A stretch of DNA of 64,000 nt from Flavobacterium suncheonense GH29-5 = DSM 17707 (GCF_000430025.1 NZ_KE387020.1:228626-292625), one strand, 5' to 3'; shown: positions 8,072 through 16,368, numbered from the stretch's first letter. A program made the numbers and translations. Notes: generated by a model not told the origin, from the letters alone.

Positions 8072-9763
8072 CTACTTTTTGATTAGTTTTTTAACCGCGG
8101 TTTTTTCTCCGTTCTGCACTTTTACAAAATACATCCCTGAGGGCAACAAAGTAATATCCATCATCGCTTCAGCATTCAAATTGTCCTGATGACGCACTTT
8201 TCGTCCCACCGCATCATAAACCTCCACGGAAAAAGAAGATATGCTATCCGACAGGCGCACTGAAAAAGTATTGCCCGCAGGATTCGGATACACGGAAACG
8301 GCTAAAAAGTTGGCATCCTGCACCGCAAGCATAGTGTCAATCTGCTGAAGTGCTGCCTGCATATTCGGTAACGGGCCAATATTACCAGCCACACCCGTTC
8401 CCTGAGGAATTCCGGTGGCTTTTAATAAATTTCGCATGGCGGATGGCGTCATATACGTTCCGGTCAGGCCGAAATAATACGACTGCAGAACAATCACACA
8501 AGAAGCTACAATTGGGGTCGCAGAGCTCGTTCCGCCAACAGATCGGTAACTTTGATTAAAATCACCGCCAATACTGAATCCGCCTGCCCCATTTCCGGAA
8601 GTGAACACGTTTTGCCCCCATCCCTGCACATCTACACGAGTGCCGTAAGTACTGTACGGAACTCTATTATGACTGACGTTAGAAGTGCCCGCACCCACAA
8701 TTATGGCTCCGCTATCGCCTCTGCTCATATAAGCGCTGTATCCGGGTGTGTCCAGATTTTCGCCTACATTAACCTCATTCCCGTTCCCTGCGGCTGCCAC
8801 AATGATAATTCCGGCATCGGTAGCGGCTTTGGTTAAATCCCAAACTACCTGGGAATATTCCGCCGGTACAAAATTATTAACAGTTGTTCCAGCTTGACCA
8901 TAAGTCTGTATTTCATACAGAATCACATCGCCAACCTGCGAATTGGCAATTGCCTGCGTCACCGCATTTATCCTACTGTAACCGGTTTCCTGCCATTCGG
9001 GAAACAATATCATTTCCTGTGCACCATAAGCCATCCCGGAAATTCCGTAAGTTCCTTTGTCTGCCATAACAATTCCGATAACCGAGGTTCCGTGTTCTGT
9101 ATAGAATGTTGAAGCCGAAGAATTTACCGTCATCCCTGAAGCAAGAGAGACATTAACCTCGTTCAGGTCTTCGTGGTTCGGATTGAAACCGTATTCGACA
9201 TCTCTTACCCGTATTCCGGAACCGCTCAGTCCAAGGCTCCACGCGTAATTCATGTTTACGCCCGGATTCGGTCCCAAATAAGTTTGATTGGGTTCGTAAT
9301 TGCTGGTTGTGGGCGGAATATCGGTAGGCGGCGGAATCGGTTGCAAACTCATGAGTTCACAATATTCAACCACATCAAAAGCTTCTAGTTTTTCGGCAAG
9401 CTCAAGAAGTTTTTCATTCGTCGGATCGGAAATCTTAACTTTTAAAATGTTTCTGAGTTTTTGAACTGCATAATCGTTTCCTGAAATACGCTTGGCATCT
9501 TCGGATAAAACCTGAAAATGCGCTTCGGTAACAGGAATCGCTTTTTCAAATTGCAATTGGTAATCTTCAATTACTTTTTTCAGTTCCGGAAGTGTCAAGG
9601 CAAGTGTTTTCGCGAAGTTATCATCCACAAAAGTAACAGAACGCTTAAAGGTCACATACAACTCATGCGGCTCAGAATCAGAAAGCAACCTGTAATGTCC
9701 CTTTCTGTCTTGTGCAAAAAGATTCAAAGTAAGAAAAAGAAAACCAAAAAGTACTGCTCTCAA
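8072..9763 (-). CDS. Secreted S8 subtilisin-like protease with T9SS sorting domain
   Basis: 563 residues: signal peptide (1-17, ending in 'NLFAQ'), a prodomain-like region to ~170, a subtilase domain, and a C-terminal ~75-residue type A T9SS sorting domain ('VYPNPAGNTFSV' ... 'YFVKVQNGEKTAVKKLIKK'). Catalytic triad: Asp in 'VRDVEYGFNPNHEDL', His in 'EHGTSVIGIVMA', Ser in 'GGTSSATPIVAS'; the oxyanion Asn is in 'AAAGNGNEV'. The protein should be exported by Sec, moved across the outer membrane by T9SS, and anchored or released after tail cleavage. Back-to-back stop with the hydrolase leaves no space for a terminator between them. Confidence 0.95.
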   Translation of the reverse strand: MRAVLFGFLFLTLNLFAQDRKGHYRLLSDSEPHELYVTFKRSVTFVDDNFAKTLALTLPELKKVIEDYQLQFEKAIPVTEAHFQVLSEDAKRISGNDYAVQKLRNILKVKISDPTNEKLLELAEKLEAFDVVEYCELMSLQPIPPPTDIPPTTSNYEPNQTYLGPNPGVNMNYAWSLGLSGSGIRVRDVEYGFNPNHEDLNEVNVSLASGMTVNSSASTFYTEHGTSVIGIVMADKGTYGISGMAYGAQEMILFPEWQETGYSRINAVTQAIANSQVGDVILYEIQTYGQAGTTVNNFVPAEYSQVVWDLTKAATDAGIIIVAAAGNGNEVNVGENLDTPGYSAYMSRGDSGAIIVGAGTSNVSHNRVPYSTYGTRVDVQGWGQNVFTSGNGAGGFSIGGDFNQSYRSVGGTSSATPIVASCVIVLQSYYFGLTGTYMTPSAMRNLLKATGIPQGTGVAGNIGPLPNMQAALQQIDTMLAVQDANFLAVSVYPNPAGNTFSVRLSDSISSFSVEVYDAVGRKVRHQDNLNAEAMMDITLLPSGMYFVKVQNGEKTAVKKLIKK

Positions 9764-9843
9764 GCCGCTAACAAATTAAGGGTCAAAGATATAAAAAACT
9801 TTGAGCACTCAAACCAAATTCATATTATTATTCAAATATGTAT

Positions 9844-9851
9844 TACCTTTG
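9844..9851 (+). promoter_or_regulatory. TAnnTTTG -7 element for rluF
   Basis: TACCTTTG, an exact match to the Bacteroidota -7 consensus. It ends only 5 nt before the ATG at 9857, so transcription should start at or next to the start codon and the mRNA is likely leaderless. No clear TTG at the -33 distance. Confidence 0.6.
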
Positions 9852-9856
9852 CAGCT

Positions 9857-10684
9857 ATGGAAGAAAATAAAACCCGAATCAACAAATTTTTATCGGAAAC
9901 CGGTTACTGTTCCCGTCGTGAAGCCGACCGCCTTTTAGAAGAAGGACGCATCACCGTTAACGGAAAAGTTCCCGAACTGGGCACCAAAGTATCTGTAGAA
10001 GATGAAATCCGCGTAGACGGCAAACTGATTCGCGAAAAAACTTCCAAACCGGTCTATCTGGCGTTTCACAAACCCGTTGGTATTGAATGTACCACCAATC
10101 AGAGCGTACGTAACAACATTGTGGATTATATCAATTACCCGAAACGCATTTTCCCCATCGGACGCCTTGACAAAGCCAGTGAAGGGCTGATTTTTATGAC
10201 CGATGACGGCGATATCGTCAATAAAATTCTTCGCGCCCGAAACAACCACGAAAAGGAATACATCGTAACCGTAAACAAACCTATTACCGATCGTTTTATT
10301 CAAAGAATGGGTAATGGTGTGCCCATTTTGGACACGGTTACCAAAAAATGTAAAGTGGAACAAATCAGCAAGTTTGTCTTCCGCATCGTACTTACACAAG
10401 GGCTTAACCGTCAGATTCGCCGGATGTGCGAGTATTTGGGATATGAAGTAACGGCTTTAAAACGCATCCGAATCATCAATATTTCGTTGGATGTTCCGGT
10501 TGGACGTTACCGCGATTTAACCGATGCCGAAATCAAGGAACTGAACACCCTGATTGCGCCTTCCAGTAAAACCGAAGAAGCCAGTTTGCCGAAACCACAA
10601 CCTAAAAAACCCGATATTAAACGTGAGTTTAGAAAGCATTCGGATTTTAAACCCGGCAGCAACCATCTCAGAAGAAAACCGTAA
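9857..10684 (+). CDS. rluF: 23S rRNA pseudouridine synthase, RluF/RsuA family
   Basis: 275 residues from the ATG at 9857, chosen because the S4 domain starts right there ('RINKFLSETGYCSRREADRLL'); the reading frame stays open far upstream, but that is antisense to the subtilase. After the S4 RNA-binding domain comes the pseudouridine synthase core with 'GRLDKASEGLIFMT', where the Asp is the catalytic nucleophile, and 'GLNRQIRRMCEYLGYEV', typical of the RluF group (modifies 23S U2604 in E. coli). The C-terminal ~35 residues are basic and Pro/Lys-rich. RluB/RluE-like specificity cannot be excluded. Confidence 0.92.
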   Translation: MEENKTRINKFLSETGYCSRREADRLLEEGRITVNGKVPELGTKVSVEDEIRVDGKLIREKTSKPVYLAFHKPVGIECTTNQSVRNNIVDYINYPKRIFPIGRLDKASEGLIFMTDDGDIVNKILRARNNHEKEYIVTVNKPITDRFIQRMGNGVPILDTVTKKCKVEQISKFVFRIVLTQGLNRQIRRMCEYLGYEVTALKRIRIINISLDVPVGRYRDLTDAEIKELNTLIAPSSKTEEASLPKPQPKKPDIKREFRKHSDFKPGSNHLRRKP

Positions 10685-10781
10685 GCAAAAAATCAGAACA
10701 CTATTTAACTGACGATTAAGCTGTTAAGATAAAAACTGCACTAATATCAAATAAATAGTTTTTTACTTACAAAAATATTCC

Positions 10782-10789
10782 TATATTTG
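10782..10789 (+). promoter_or_regulatory. TAnnTTTG -7 element
   Basis: TATATTTG, exact consensus, 23 nt upstream of the ATG at 10813. No TTG is evident at the expected -33 spacing. A five-codon reading frame (10796-10813, M-L-K-P-L-stop) lies in the leader and its stop overlaps the gene start as TAATG. Confidence 0.55.
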
Positions 10790-10812
10790 GTTTAGATGTT
10801 AAAACCTCTTTA

Positions 10813-11571
10813 ATGGCTCCTATTTCCGGATGGGAAGACAGATTCAATCTTCCCAAACTGCAAAAAAACAATTTTCACGAAACAGGACATGCTAAAAATG
10901 TCGCCAGTTTTTTGCGCCTAATTGTTTACTGTAAAGATCTGGGAACTGTTTATAACCCTGCAAACGGCACTTTAAAAATTGAATCTTTAGAAGTGGCTTA
11001 TCAGAATGCTTTGCAGAAAGTTAATGAAGTCCAGCATCAAAAAAATATATTCTCCACAAATATCAACAATCGCAGACGCGCATTTGAAGATTTAAAACCT
11101 TATGCCACGAAAATCATCAATGCTTTTGCTGCTTCCGGCGTAAACAAACAGGCATTGGAAGAGGCAAAATCCGTGAATAAGAAGATTCAGGGAGTTCTTT
11201 TGAAAAAAACTGATCAGTCTTGTGAGGCTTCGCAGCAATCGTACGAGCAAAAACTGGAACATCTTGAAGCGCTTATTGCAATTCTTATCCAAAATCCACT
11301 TTACAGCCCTAACGAAGAAGAACTCAGGGTAACTTCTTTACAATCCAAACTGGCGGATTTAAAAAGCCATAACCTTTCATTATTCGAAAGCGCTAAAGCC
11401 TACTCAAAAGCTTTAACGGAAAGAAATCAAATCCTTTATGAGCCTGAAACCGGGCTGATTTCCATCTCCAAAAAGGTAAAACAATACATCAAAAGTATTT
11501 TTGGGGCCAACAGCGAGCAATACCACCAACTGGTAAGCATCGAATTTAAAGTCCGTAAAGCTTCCAACTGA
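10813..11571 (+). CDS. Hypothetical coiled-coil protein
   Basis: 252 residues, not recognised. No signal peptide or membrane segment. Residues ~55-110 and ~130-215 are helical and charged with heptad-like spacing, suggesting two coiled-coil segments; the N-terminal ~45 residues ('GWEDRFNLPKLQ', 'HETGHAKNVASFLRLI') look globular. One cysteine pair only (Cys37, and Cys in 'DQSCEAS'). The gene stands alone with its own -7 element after rluF and is followed by a long AT-rich gap. Its regular composition and clear start and stop argue that it is real. Confidence 0.75.
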   Translation: MAPISGWEDRFNLPKLQKNNFHETGHAKNVASFLRLIVYCKDLGTVYNPANGTLKIESLEVAYQNALQKVNEVQHQKNIFSTNINNRRRAFEDLKPYATKIINAFAASGVNKQALEEAKSVNKKIQGVLLKKTDQSCEASQQSYEQKLEHLEALIAILIQNPLYSPNEEELRVTSLQSKLADLKSHNLSLFESAKAYSKALTERNQILYEPETGLISISKKVKQYIKSIFGANSEQYHQLVSIEFKVRKASN

Positions 11572-12330
11572 CTTTTGTAAACGTAACCTGAGAAGTTTTC
11601 CCGGTTTTTAACAGCTTTACTTTAATCATTCAATTAACCTTATTGATTTTACTTTTCATTTTTCAAATGGACTGCACTGATAAATAATTGCCAATCCTAA
11701 ATAAATATTTGTCGGAAAATAATCTATTGATAAATTTTATAATTACTGAATTATAAAAATAAAACACTGAATTGGTTAGTATTTTTTTAAAGAATACAAT
11801 TATAGTTTTTGTGTTGGCGAATTTAGTTCGTTATAATTGTTTTTTTTGAAAACCTCTGTATTTTCAAGTCTTCCATAGAAAAAAGTGAACTATTTTTCTG
11901 ATAGCTAATATTTATTAAATTTAGTAACAGACTTAATTCACGTTCTTTTACAATTCGTTTTTCAGGTTATTTCTTTCAATGACATTTCCTTCCCAATTAG
12001 TTTAATACAAAAAAGATTTACAGCTTTCAGCAATTTTAAAGTATGTCAGCAAATGAGAAAAGTGGTCTAACAAATTACCAAAAAAGCAATTCCGAACTGA
12101 CCAAAAACTATCCCTGGATGCTTTATCAGCTAAAATTGGCGTTTCGGGAATCAAATCGAAAGAAGTAAAATCATCCTGATCAACAACAAAGCTTGAAAAA
12201 ATATAAAATTCAGGCTGAAAGAATTATTCTGAACGCTATAAAAACCTGCCGCCCCAAAGCAAGTGAATCATATACGGAGAAGCCTACTAGGATTTGGAAT
12301 AGCATTTTTGTAACCAAAAACCCTGATAAT
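11572..12330. other. AT-rich 760-bp gap without a clear gene
   Basis: Markedly more AT-rich than its surroundings up to ~12,040. It holds an AT-only inverted repeat (ACAATTATA at 11796-11804 and TATAATTGT at 11832-11840, followed by a T run), which could be a weak terminator. From ~12,040 the composition returns to coding-like: a 41-codon frame at 12043-12168, and an open stretch at 12193-12330 in frame with the next gene. I see no homology I can name; it may be remnants of a decayed gene or the long leader of the fibre-like cluster. Confidence 0.6.
12043..12168 (+). CDS. Possible small or remnant reading frame
   Basis: ATG-started frame of 41 codons (MSANEKSGLTNYQ...), ending TAA at 12166-12168. 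Composition is coding-like (few rare codons, polar), including 'ELTKNYPWMLYQLKL'. A second frame over the same bases reads 'LSAKIGVSGIKSKEV', also coding-like, which fits a frame-shifted remnant. No promoter or ribosome-binding signal is evident. Listed only because it occupies part of the otherwise empty gap. Confidence 0.25.
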   Translation: MSANEKSGLTNYQKSNSELTKNYPWMLYQLKLAFRESNRKK

Positions 12331-13140
12331 ATGCAGAAACTATTACTCCTGCTCTTCTATTGCCATCTGACGGCTCAGGTAGGCATAGGTACCAATGTCC
12401 CGAACAGCGACGCCATGTTAGATGTGGTAAATCCATCCAAAGGTGTTTTACTGCCGCGCGTATCCCTACAAAGTACCATTTCTTCATCTCCAATGAGCAA
12501 CCATGTGGAAGGCATGATGGTTTACAACACTTCCGAAAACGGTTCAGGCATAAGCCGGGTGTTTCCGGGGCTTTATTATAACGACGGAAACAATTGGATA
12601 CGTTTCAATCCGAACACGGTTAAAATCGGAGAACTTAAACACAGTTTTGCAACCAGCGACCACAACGGCTGGTATCTGATGAACGGACGAAACACTAATA
12701 CCTTATCGGCCAACGCACAGGCTAATGCTACCGCCTTGGGATTCTCATCGAATCTTCCTGACATGGCGGATATTTTTCTGAAAGCCAAATCCGGTTCAGA
12801 AGTATTGGGAAGTGTCGGTGGCAACCAATCTTTCAGTATTGCGCAAAACAACCTTCCTAATGTCAATTTTTCGGGAAGCACTAACGGAAGCGGCATACAC
12901 AACCACAATGTAGACAGTTATTTAGGTAATGAAAATATTGGCCTTCTGTCTACAACTGCTCTTACGCTTTTTATCACAGAAAGCGTGGCCAAAGAAAATG
13001 CCACAACTGCTTCAAGAACGACTCAGAGCGAGGGCAATCACACCCATACCGTTAGTTTTAACTCCGGCGGAACAGACACTCCGGTAGACAATGTTCCGAA
13101 ATATATGGCAACCAACATCTTCATTTATCTCGGTTATTAA
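12331..13140 (+). CDS. Secreted fibre-like protein with tail-collar-type C-terminus (copy 1)
   Basis: 269 residues from ATG 12331, which opens a signal peptide (MQKLLLLLFYCHLTAQ); the frame is open further upstream to a TTG at 12193 but that extension would bury the signal peptide. After cleavage comes 'VGIGTNVPNSDAMLDV', the N-terminal repeat-like motif of many Bacteroidota surface fibres, then 'GWYLMNGRNTNTLS', 'LPDMADIFLKAKSG', and a phage tail-collar-like block 'LGSVGGNQSFSIAQNNLPN'. The C-terminus has two HxH motifs ('HNHN', 'HTH') flanking a variable insert, and ends 'ATNIFIYLGY'. First of three tandem paralogues. Function unknown; a trimeric adhesin or fibre tip is the best inference. 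Confidence 0.85.
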   Translation: MQKLLLLLFYCHLTAQVGIGTNVPNSDAMLDVVNPSKGVLLPRVSLQSTISSSPMSNHVEGMMVYNTSENGSGISRVFPGLYYNDGNNWIRFNPNTVKIGELKHSFATSDHNGWYLMNGRNTNTLSANAQANATALGFSSNLPDMADIFLKAKSGSEVLGSVGGNQSFSIAQNNLPNVNFSGSTNGSGIHNHNVDSYLGNENIGLLSTTALTLFITESVAKENATTASRTTQSEGNHTHTVSFNSGGTDTPVDNVPKYMATNIFIYLGY

Positions 13141-13159
13141 TCTCTCAAACAGTACGACT

Positions 13160-14002
13160 ATGATTAGAAAAATTACTTTGACACTTATCTTAATCTCCTT
13201 TGAATCGGCCTTTGCTCAGGTTGGGATCGGTACTTCCGTTCCTAACAATGATGCTGTTTTAGAAGTTACCAGCGATATAAGCGGCGTGCTGATTTCGCGT
13301 GTATTGCTTCAAAGCATTGACATTCCCTCACCTTTAACCAATCACGTTTCGGGAATGATTGTTTACAACACTGCTACTTCCGGTACTGGCAATACAGGTG
13401 TATTTCCCGGATTTTATTATAACGACGGAAAAAAATGGATTCGATTGGAGCCTTTAACGACTACTATCGGAGACATCAAACAAAGCATCCTTACGGAAGA
13501 TCATAACGGCTGGTATCTGATGGACGGGCGAAACATCAATACGCTGTCGGTTACGGCACAAGCTAATGCAGCTTCATTGGGGTTTGGCACGACAATTCCC
13601 GATGCTACGGATCGATTCCTTAAGGGAAAAGCTTCTGCGGAATCCTTGTCAAATTACGGAGGAAACAACACCCGTACGCTGAGTCAGGCCAACCTGCCAA
13701 ATGTAACTTTTAACGGAATTGCCAATACAGCCGGAAATCACACTCATGATTACGAGGACAAGTACCATGGTGTGCCGGAAAACTTAAATCTTGTAACCGG
13801 TTTATTGGGAATTTTAAGCGGTATACTGCTCAATATCCTAAACAATAATGTAGGTTCCGGAACCATCACCACGACCACTTCCACCTCCACTCTCAACGGT
13901 AACCACAATCATACGGCTACTGTATCCACGGGAGGAAGCGGTGCGGTATTGCCTATTGCATCCCATATGGTTACCAATACGTTTGTTTATTTAGGGAAAT
14001 AA
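13160..14002 (+). CDS. Secreted fibre-like protein with tail-collar-type C-terminus (copy 2)
   Basis: 280 residues from ATG 13160, which starts a signal peptide ending 'ESAFAQ'. Same architecture as copy 1: 'VGIGTSVPNNDAVLEV', 'GWYLMDGRNINTLS', 'IPDATDRFLKGKAS', 'RTLSQANLPNVTF'. Between its two HxH motifs ('HTHD' and 'HNHT') lies a very hydrophobic insert ('LVTGLLGILSGILLNIL') followed by a Thr/Ser run, unlike the insert in copy 1. It ends 'VTNTFVYLGK'. It begins 20 nt after copy 1 stops and 29 nt before copy 3 starts, so the three form one unit. Confidence 0.85.
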   Translation: MIRKITLTLILISFESAFAQVGIGTSVPNNDAVLEVTSDISGVLISRVLLQSIDIPSPLTNHVSGMIVYNTATSGTGNTGVFPGFYYNDGKKWIRLEPLTTTIGDIKQSILTEDHNGWYLMDGRNINTLSVTAQANAASLGFGTTIPDATDRFLKGKASAESLSNYGGNNTRTLSQANLPNVTFNGIANTAGNHTHDYEDKYHGVPENLNLVTGLLGILSGILLNILNNNVGSGTITTTTSTSTLNGNHNHTATVSTGGSGAVLPIASHMVTNTFVYLGK

Positions 14003-14031
14003 GCAACCGATTAACTTCAAAAACGATTCAC

Positions 14032-14886
14032 ATGATAAACTATACTTCTTTTAAGTTCTGGAACAGCATTGCCTTTTCTCTGTTATTACACGGTGTTTTA
14101 TACGCACAAAACGTAGGGATTAATACCATTACTCCGGATACTGATGCTGCCCTGGAAATTTACAGTTTGGAAAAAGGCTTTTTACCCACGCGACTTCAGC
14201 TGATTACAACTGACAACGCTTCACCATTAGCATCGCATGTTGAAGGAATGGTGACTTACAATACCAATGAATCCAACAATTACACTGTAACATCAGTTCA
14301 CGAAGGCTTCTATTATAACGATGGTACAAAATGGAATGCCATGGGACCTAACACTTTAGCTTTAGGAGATTTAAAACATTCGCTGGAAACATCAGACCAT
14401 AACGGTTGGTATCTGCTAAACGGGAGGAACAAATCCAGTCTTCCAAATGTGGCCCAAAACAATGCCAGCGCCATCGGTATCGGCTCTGTACTCCCGGATT
14501 GTTCTGATGCCTTTCTGAAAACCAGCGATGGACATGAAGCAATGAAGGCTATGGGAGGCTCAAATACAATCACTTTAACACAGGCTAATTTACCAAATGT
14601 TACTTATACCACTACAACAAGTACTAATGGCAACCATTCTCATTCCTATACTGATGCTTACAATGCTGCCAAAACACTTGGTTTGGCCACAAATGTACTG
14701 CCTCTTGTGCCGCTAATTAGTGAAACGGTCGGAACAAACGATACACTTCCCGGCAACTTATATGCAACCGGCAATAATGGCAATCATACGCACACCGTTA
14801 CCGTTCCTTCGGGAGGACTCGGCATTCCGATTAACGCCACTCCAAAGCATATGGTAACCAATGTTTTTATTTACTTAGGTGAGTAA
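14032..14886 (+). CDS. Secreted fibre-like protein with tail-collar-type C-terminus (copy 3)
   Basis: 284 residues with signal peptide ending 'GVLYAQ', then 'VGINTITPDTDAALEI', 'GWYLLNGRNKSSL', 'LPDCSDAFLKTSDG', 'ITLTQANLPNVTY', HxH pairs 'HSHS' and 'HTHT' around a third, different insert ('LGLATNVLPLVPLI'), and C-terminal 'VTNVFIYLGE'. Last gene of the tandem cluster, followed by a strong terminator. No T9SS sorting tail is visible in any copy, so how they leave or attach to the cell is open. Confidence 0.85.
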   Translation: MINYTSFKFWNSIAFSLLLHGVLYAQNVGINTITPDTDAALEIYSLEKGFLPTRLQLITTDNASPLASHVEGMVTYNTNESNNYTVTSVHEGFYYNDGTKWNAMGPNTLALGDLKHSLETSDHNGWYLLNGRNKSSLPNVAQNNASAIGIGSVLPDCSDAFLKTSDGHEAMKAMGGSNTITLTQANLPNVTYTTTTSTNGNHSHSYTDAYNAAKTLGLATNVLPLVPLISETVGTNDTLPGNLYATGNNGNHTHTVTVPSGGLGIPINATPKHMVTNVFIYLGE

Positions 14887-14897
14887 ACTGGTATAAA

Positions 14898-14937
14898 ACA
14901 AATGCCCCAAAGTGCTTTGGGGCATTTGTCTTATATT
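14898..14937. terminator. Bidirectional terminator between fibre cluster and GNAT gene
   Basis: Perfect 14-15-bp stem: ACAAATGCCCCAAA at 14898-14911 pairs with TTTGGGGCATTTGT at 14916-14929, followed by a T-rich tract on the + strand. It separates convergent genes. Confidence 0.9.
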
Positions 14938-15422
14938 TTTTTCTCCATGACGTAGTCTTCCATGAGGTAACCGCTGCCGATATCAATATCTTCTTCGTGC
15001 ACGATTTCAAATCCTAAGCGTTTGTAGAATTCCTGTGCGATATTGTAACGGTTGACATTCAGAAAAAGACATGAGTTTCCGGCCTGTTTTGCGGCTTTTT
15101 CCACTTCGGCCAGAAGTTGCTTTCCTACCCCTTTGCCTTGAGTTTCCGGCAAAACATATATTTTATGCAGCTTGGTCTTACCCGAATTTTTACAATTGAT
15201 TTCATAAGAAGCAAAACCGTAAAACACACCGTCTTCTTCCGCCAGTAAAAACACATGATGGTTTTCCAGCTGTTCTTCCAGAGACGGAATGGCGTAGAAA
15301 TTCTCCAGCATATAATCCAATTGTGCTTCGGAAAGAATGTCGCCATAAGCATCCGGCCAGATTTTATAGGCCAAATCCCTAACGATATGCAATTGGGTTT
15401 TATCCGCGGTAAGAATCTGCAT
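14931..15422 (-). CDS. GNAT family N-acetyltransferase
   Basis: 163-residue single-domain GNAT. The acetyl-CoA pyrophosphate loop is 'VLPETQGKGVGKQLL' (R/QxxGxG/A pattern, residues ~92-106), followed by 'AGNSCLFLNVNRYN' and 'AQEFYKRLGFEIVHEE', the usual beta6-alpha4 end. Substrate cannot be predicted; a small amine or peptide N-terminus is typical. Its ATG abuts the folD stop codon, so it is the distal gene of a folD unit. Confidence 0.9.
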   Translation of the reverse strand: MQILTADKTQLHIVRDLAYKIWPDAYGDILSEAQLDYMLENFYAIPSLEEQLENHHVFLLAEEDGVFYGFASYEINCKNSGKTKLHKIYVLPETQGKGVGKQLLAEVEKAAKQAGNSCLFLNVNRYNIAQEFYKRLGFEIVHEEDIDIGSGYLMEDYVMEKKI

Positions 15423-16304
15423 TTATTTTCGTTTTCTGTTTTCTCTTGCTAACAACGTGTTTTTCAGCAACATCGCAATGGTCATCGGTCCTACTCCGCC
15501 CGGAACCGGTGTAATGAAAGAAGCCTTTTTGGATACGTTATCAAAATCGACATCGCCTGTAATTACATAGCCTTTCGGATTGGTTTCATCTGCCACACGG
15601 GTAATTCCCACGTCGATAATCACCACATCGTCTTTTACCATTTCGGCTTTTAAATAATTCGGAACGCCCAATGCGGTAATGATGATATCGGCCTGAGACG
15701 TGATTTGGGTAATGTTTTTAGTATGACTGTGCGTTAAAGTAACCGTTGAATTCCCCGGAAATCCTTTACGTCCCATCAGAATACTCATCGGACGACCTAC
15801 AATATGACTGCGGCCAATGACCACCGTATGTTTTCCTTTGGTTTCCACGTTGTAACGCTCCAACAATTCTAAAATTCCGAAAGGGGTCGCCGGAATGAAG
15901 GTACTCATATCCAACGCCATTTTTCCGAAATTCTCAGGATGGAACCCATCAACGTCTTTGCTTGGATCAATCGCCATCAAAACTTCCTGGGTATCGATTT
16001 GTTCCGGAAGTGGCAACTGCACGATGAATCCGTCGATATTATCGTCTTCGTTTAGCTCTTTGATTTTTTTAAGCAATTCGGTTTCCGACGTGGTGCTCGG
16101 CATTTTAATCAGCGTTGATTCAAAACCTACACGCTCACAAGCTTTTACCTTGCTGCCCACATAGGTCAAACTCGCTCCGTCATTTCCAACGATGATAGCC
16201 GCCAAATGAGGCACTTTTTCACCGTTGTCTTTCATGCGCTGTACTTCCGCAGCAATTTCGTTTTTAATGTCTTCCGATACTTTTTTTCCGTCTAGTAGTT
16301 GCAT
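15423..16304 (-). CDS. folD: Methylenetetrahydrofolate dehydrogenase / methenyl-THF cyclohydrolase
   Basis: Bifunctional cytosolic FolD, 293 residues, interconverting 5,10-methylene-, methenyl- and 10-formyl-tetrahydrofolate for purine and formyl-Met synthesis. The catalytic Lys lies in 'YVGSKVKACERVG', the substrate loop is 'DGFIVQLPLPEQ', the NADP-binding motif is 'VVIGRSHIVGRPM', and the family C-terminal signature 'PVPGGVGPMTIAML' is complete. It lies downstream of ffh, separated by a terminator, and is directly followed by the GNAT gene. Confidence 0.97.
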   Translation of the reverse strand: MQLLDGKKVSEDIKNEIAAEVQRMKDNGEKVPHLAAIIVGNDGASLTYVGSKVKACERVGFESTLIKMPSTTSETELLKKIKELNEDDNIDGFIVQLPLPEQIDTQEVLMAIDPSKDVDGFHPENFGKMALDMSTFIPATPFGILELLERYNVETKGKHTVVIGRSHIVGRPMSILMGRKGFPGNSTVTLTHSHTKNITQITSQADIIITALGVPNYLKAEMVKDDVVIIDVGITRVADETNPKGYVITGDVDFDNVSKKASFITPVPGGVGPMTIAMLLKNTLLARENRKRK

Positions 16305-16333
16305 TTTTTATGTAATTGTTGTGTGTTATTGAT

Positions 16334-16361
16334 AAAAAAGAAGACGCGAACAGTCGCGTCT
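16334..16361 (-). terminator. Terminator after ffh
   Basis: On the minus strand an 8-bp stem AGACGCGA/TCGCGTCT with a short loop is followed by a T run (A run at 16334-16341 on +). Confidence 0.85.
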
Positions 16362-16368
16362 TTATAGT

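Noticed and set aside
8350..9388. Several plus-strand frames of 60-90 codons inside the subtilase gene
   Set aside because: They are antisense to a conserved protein with a full catalytic triad and have composition of shadow frames.
9518..9856. Upstream extension of the rluF frame
   Set aside because: The frame is open but antisense to the subtilase, and the S4 domain begins at the ATG at 9857 right after a -7 element.
12193..12330. TTG-started extension of the first fibre-like gene
   Set aside because: It would put 46 residues in front of a clear signal peptide that starts at ATG 12331.
12331..14886. Prophage or tailocin module
   Set aside because: Tail-collar-like C-termini are present, but each gene has a Sec signal peptide and there is no capsid, sheath, baseplate, lysis or integrase gene in the window.
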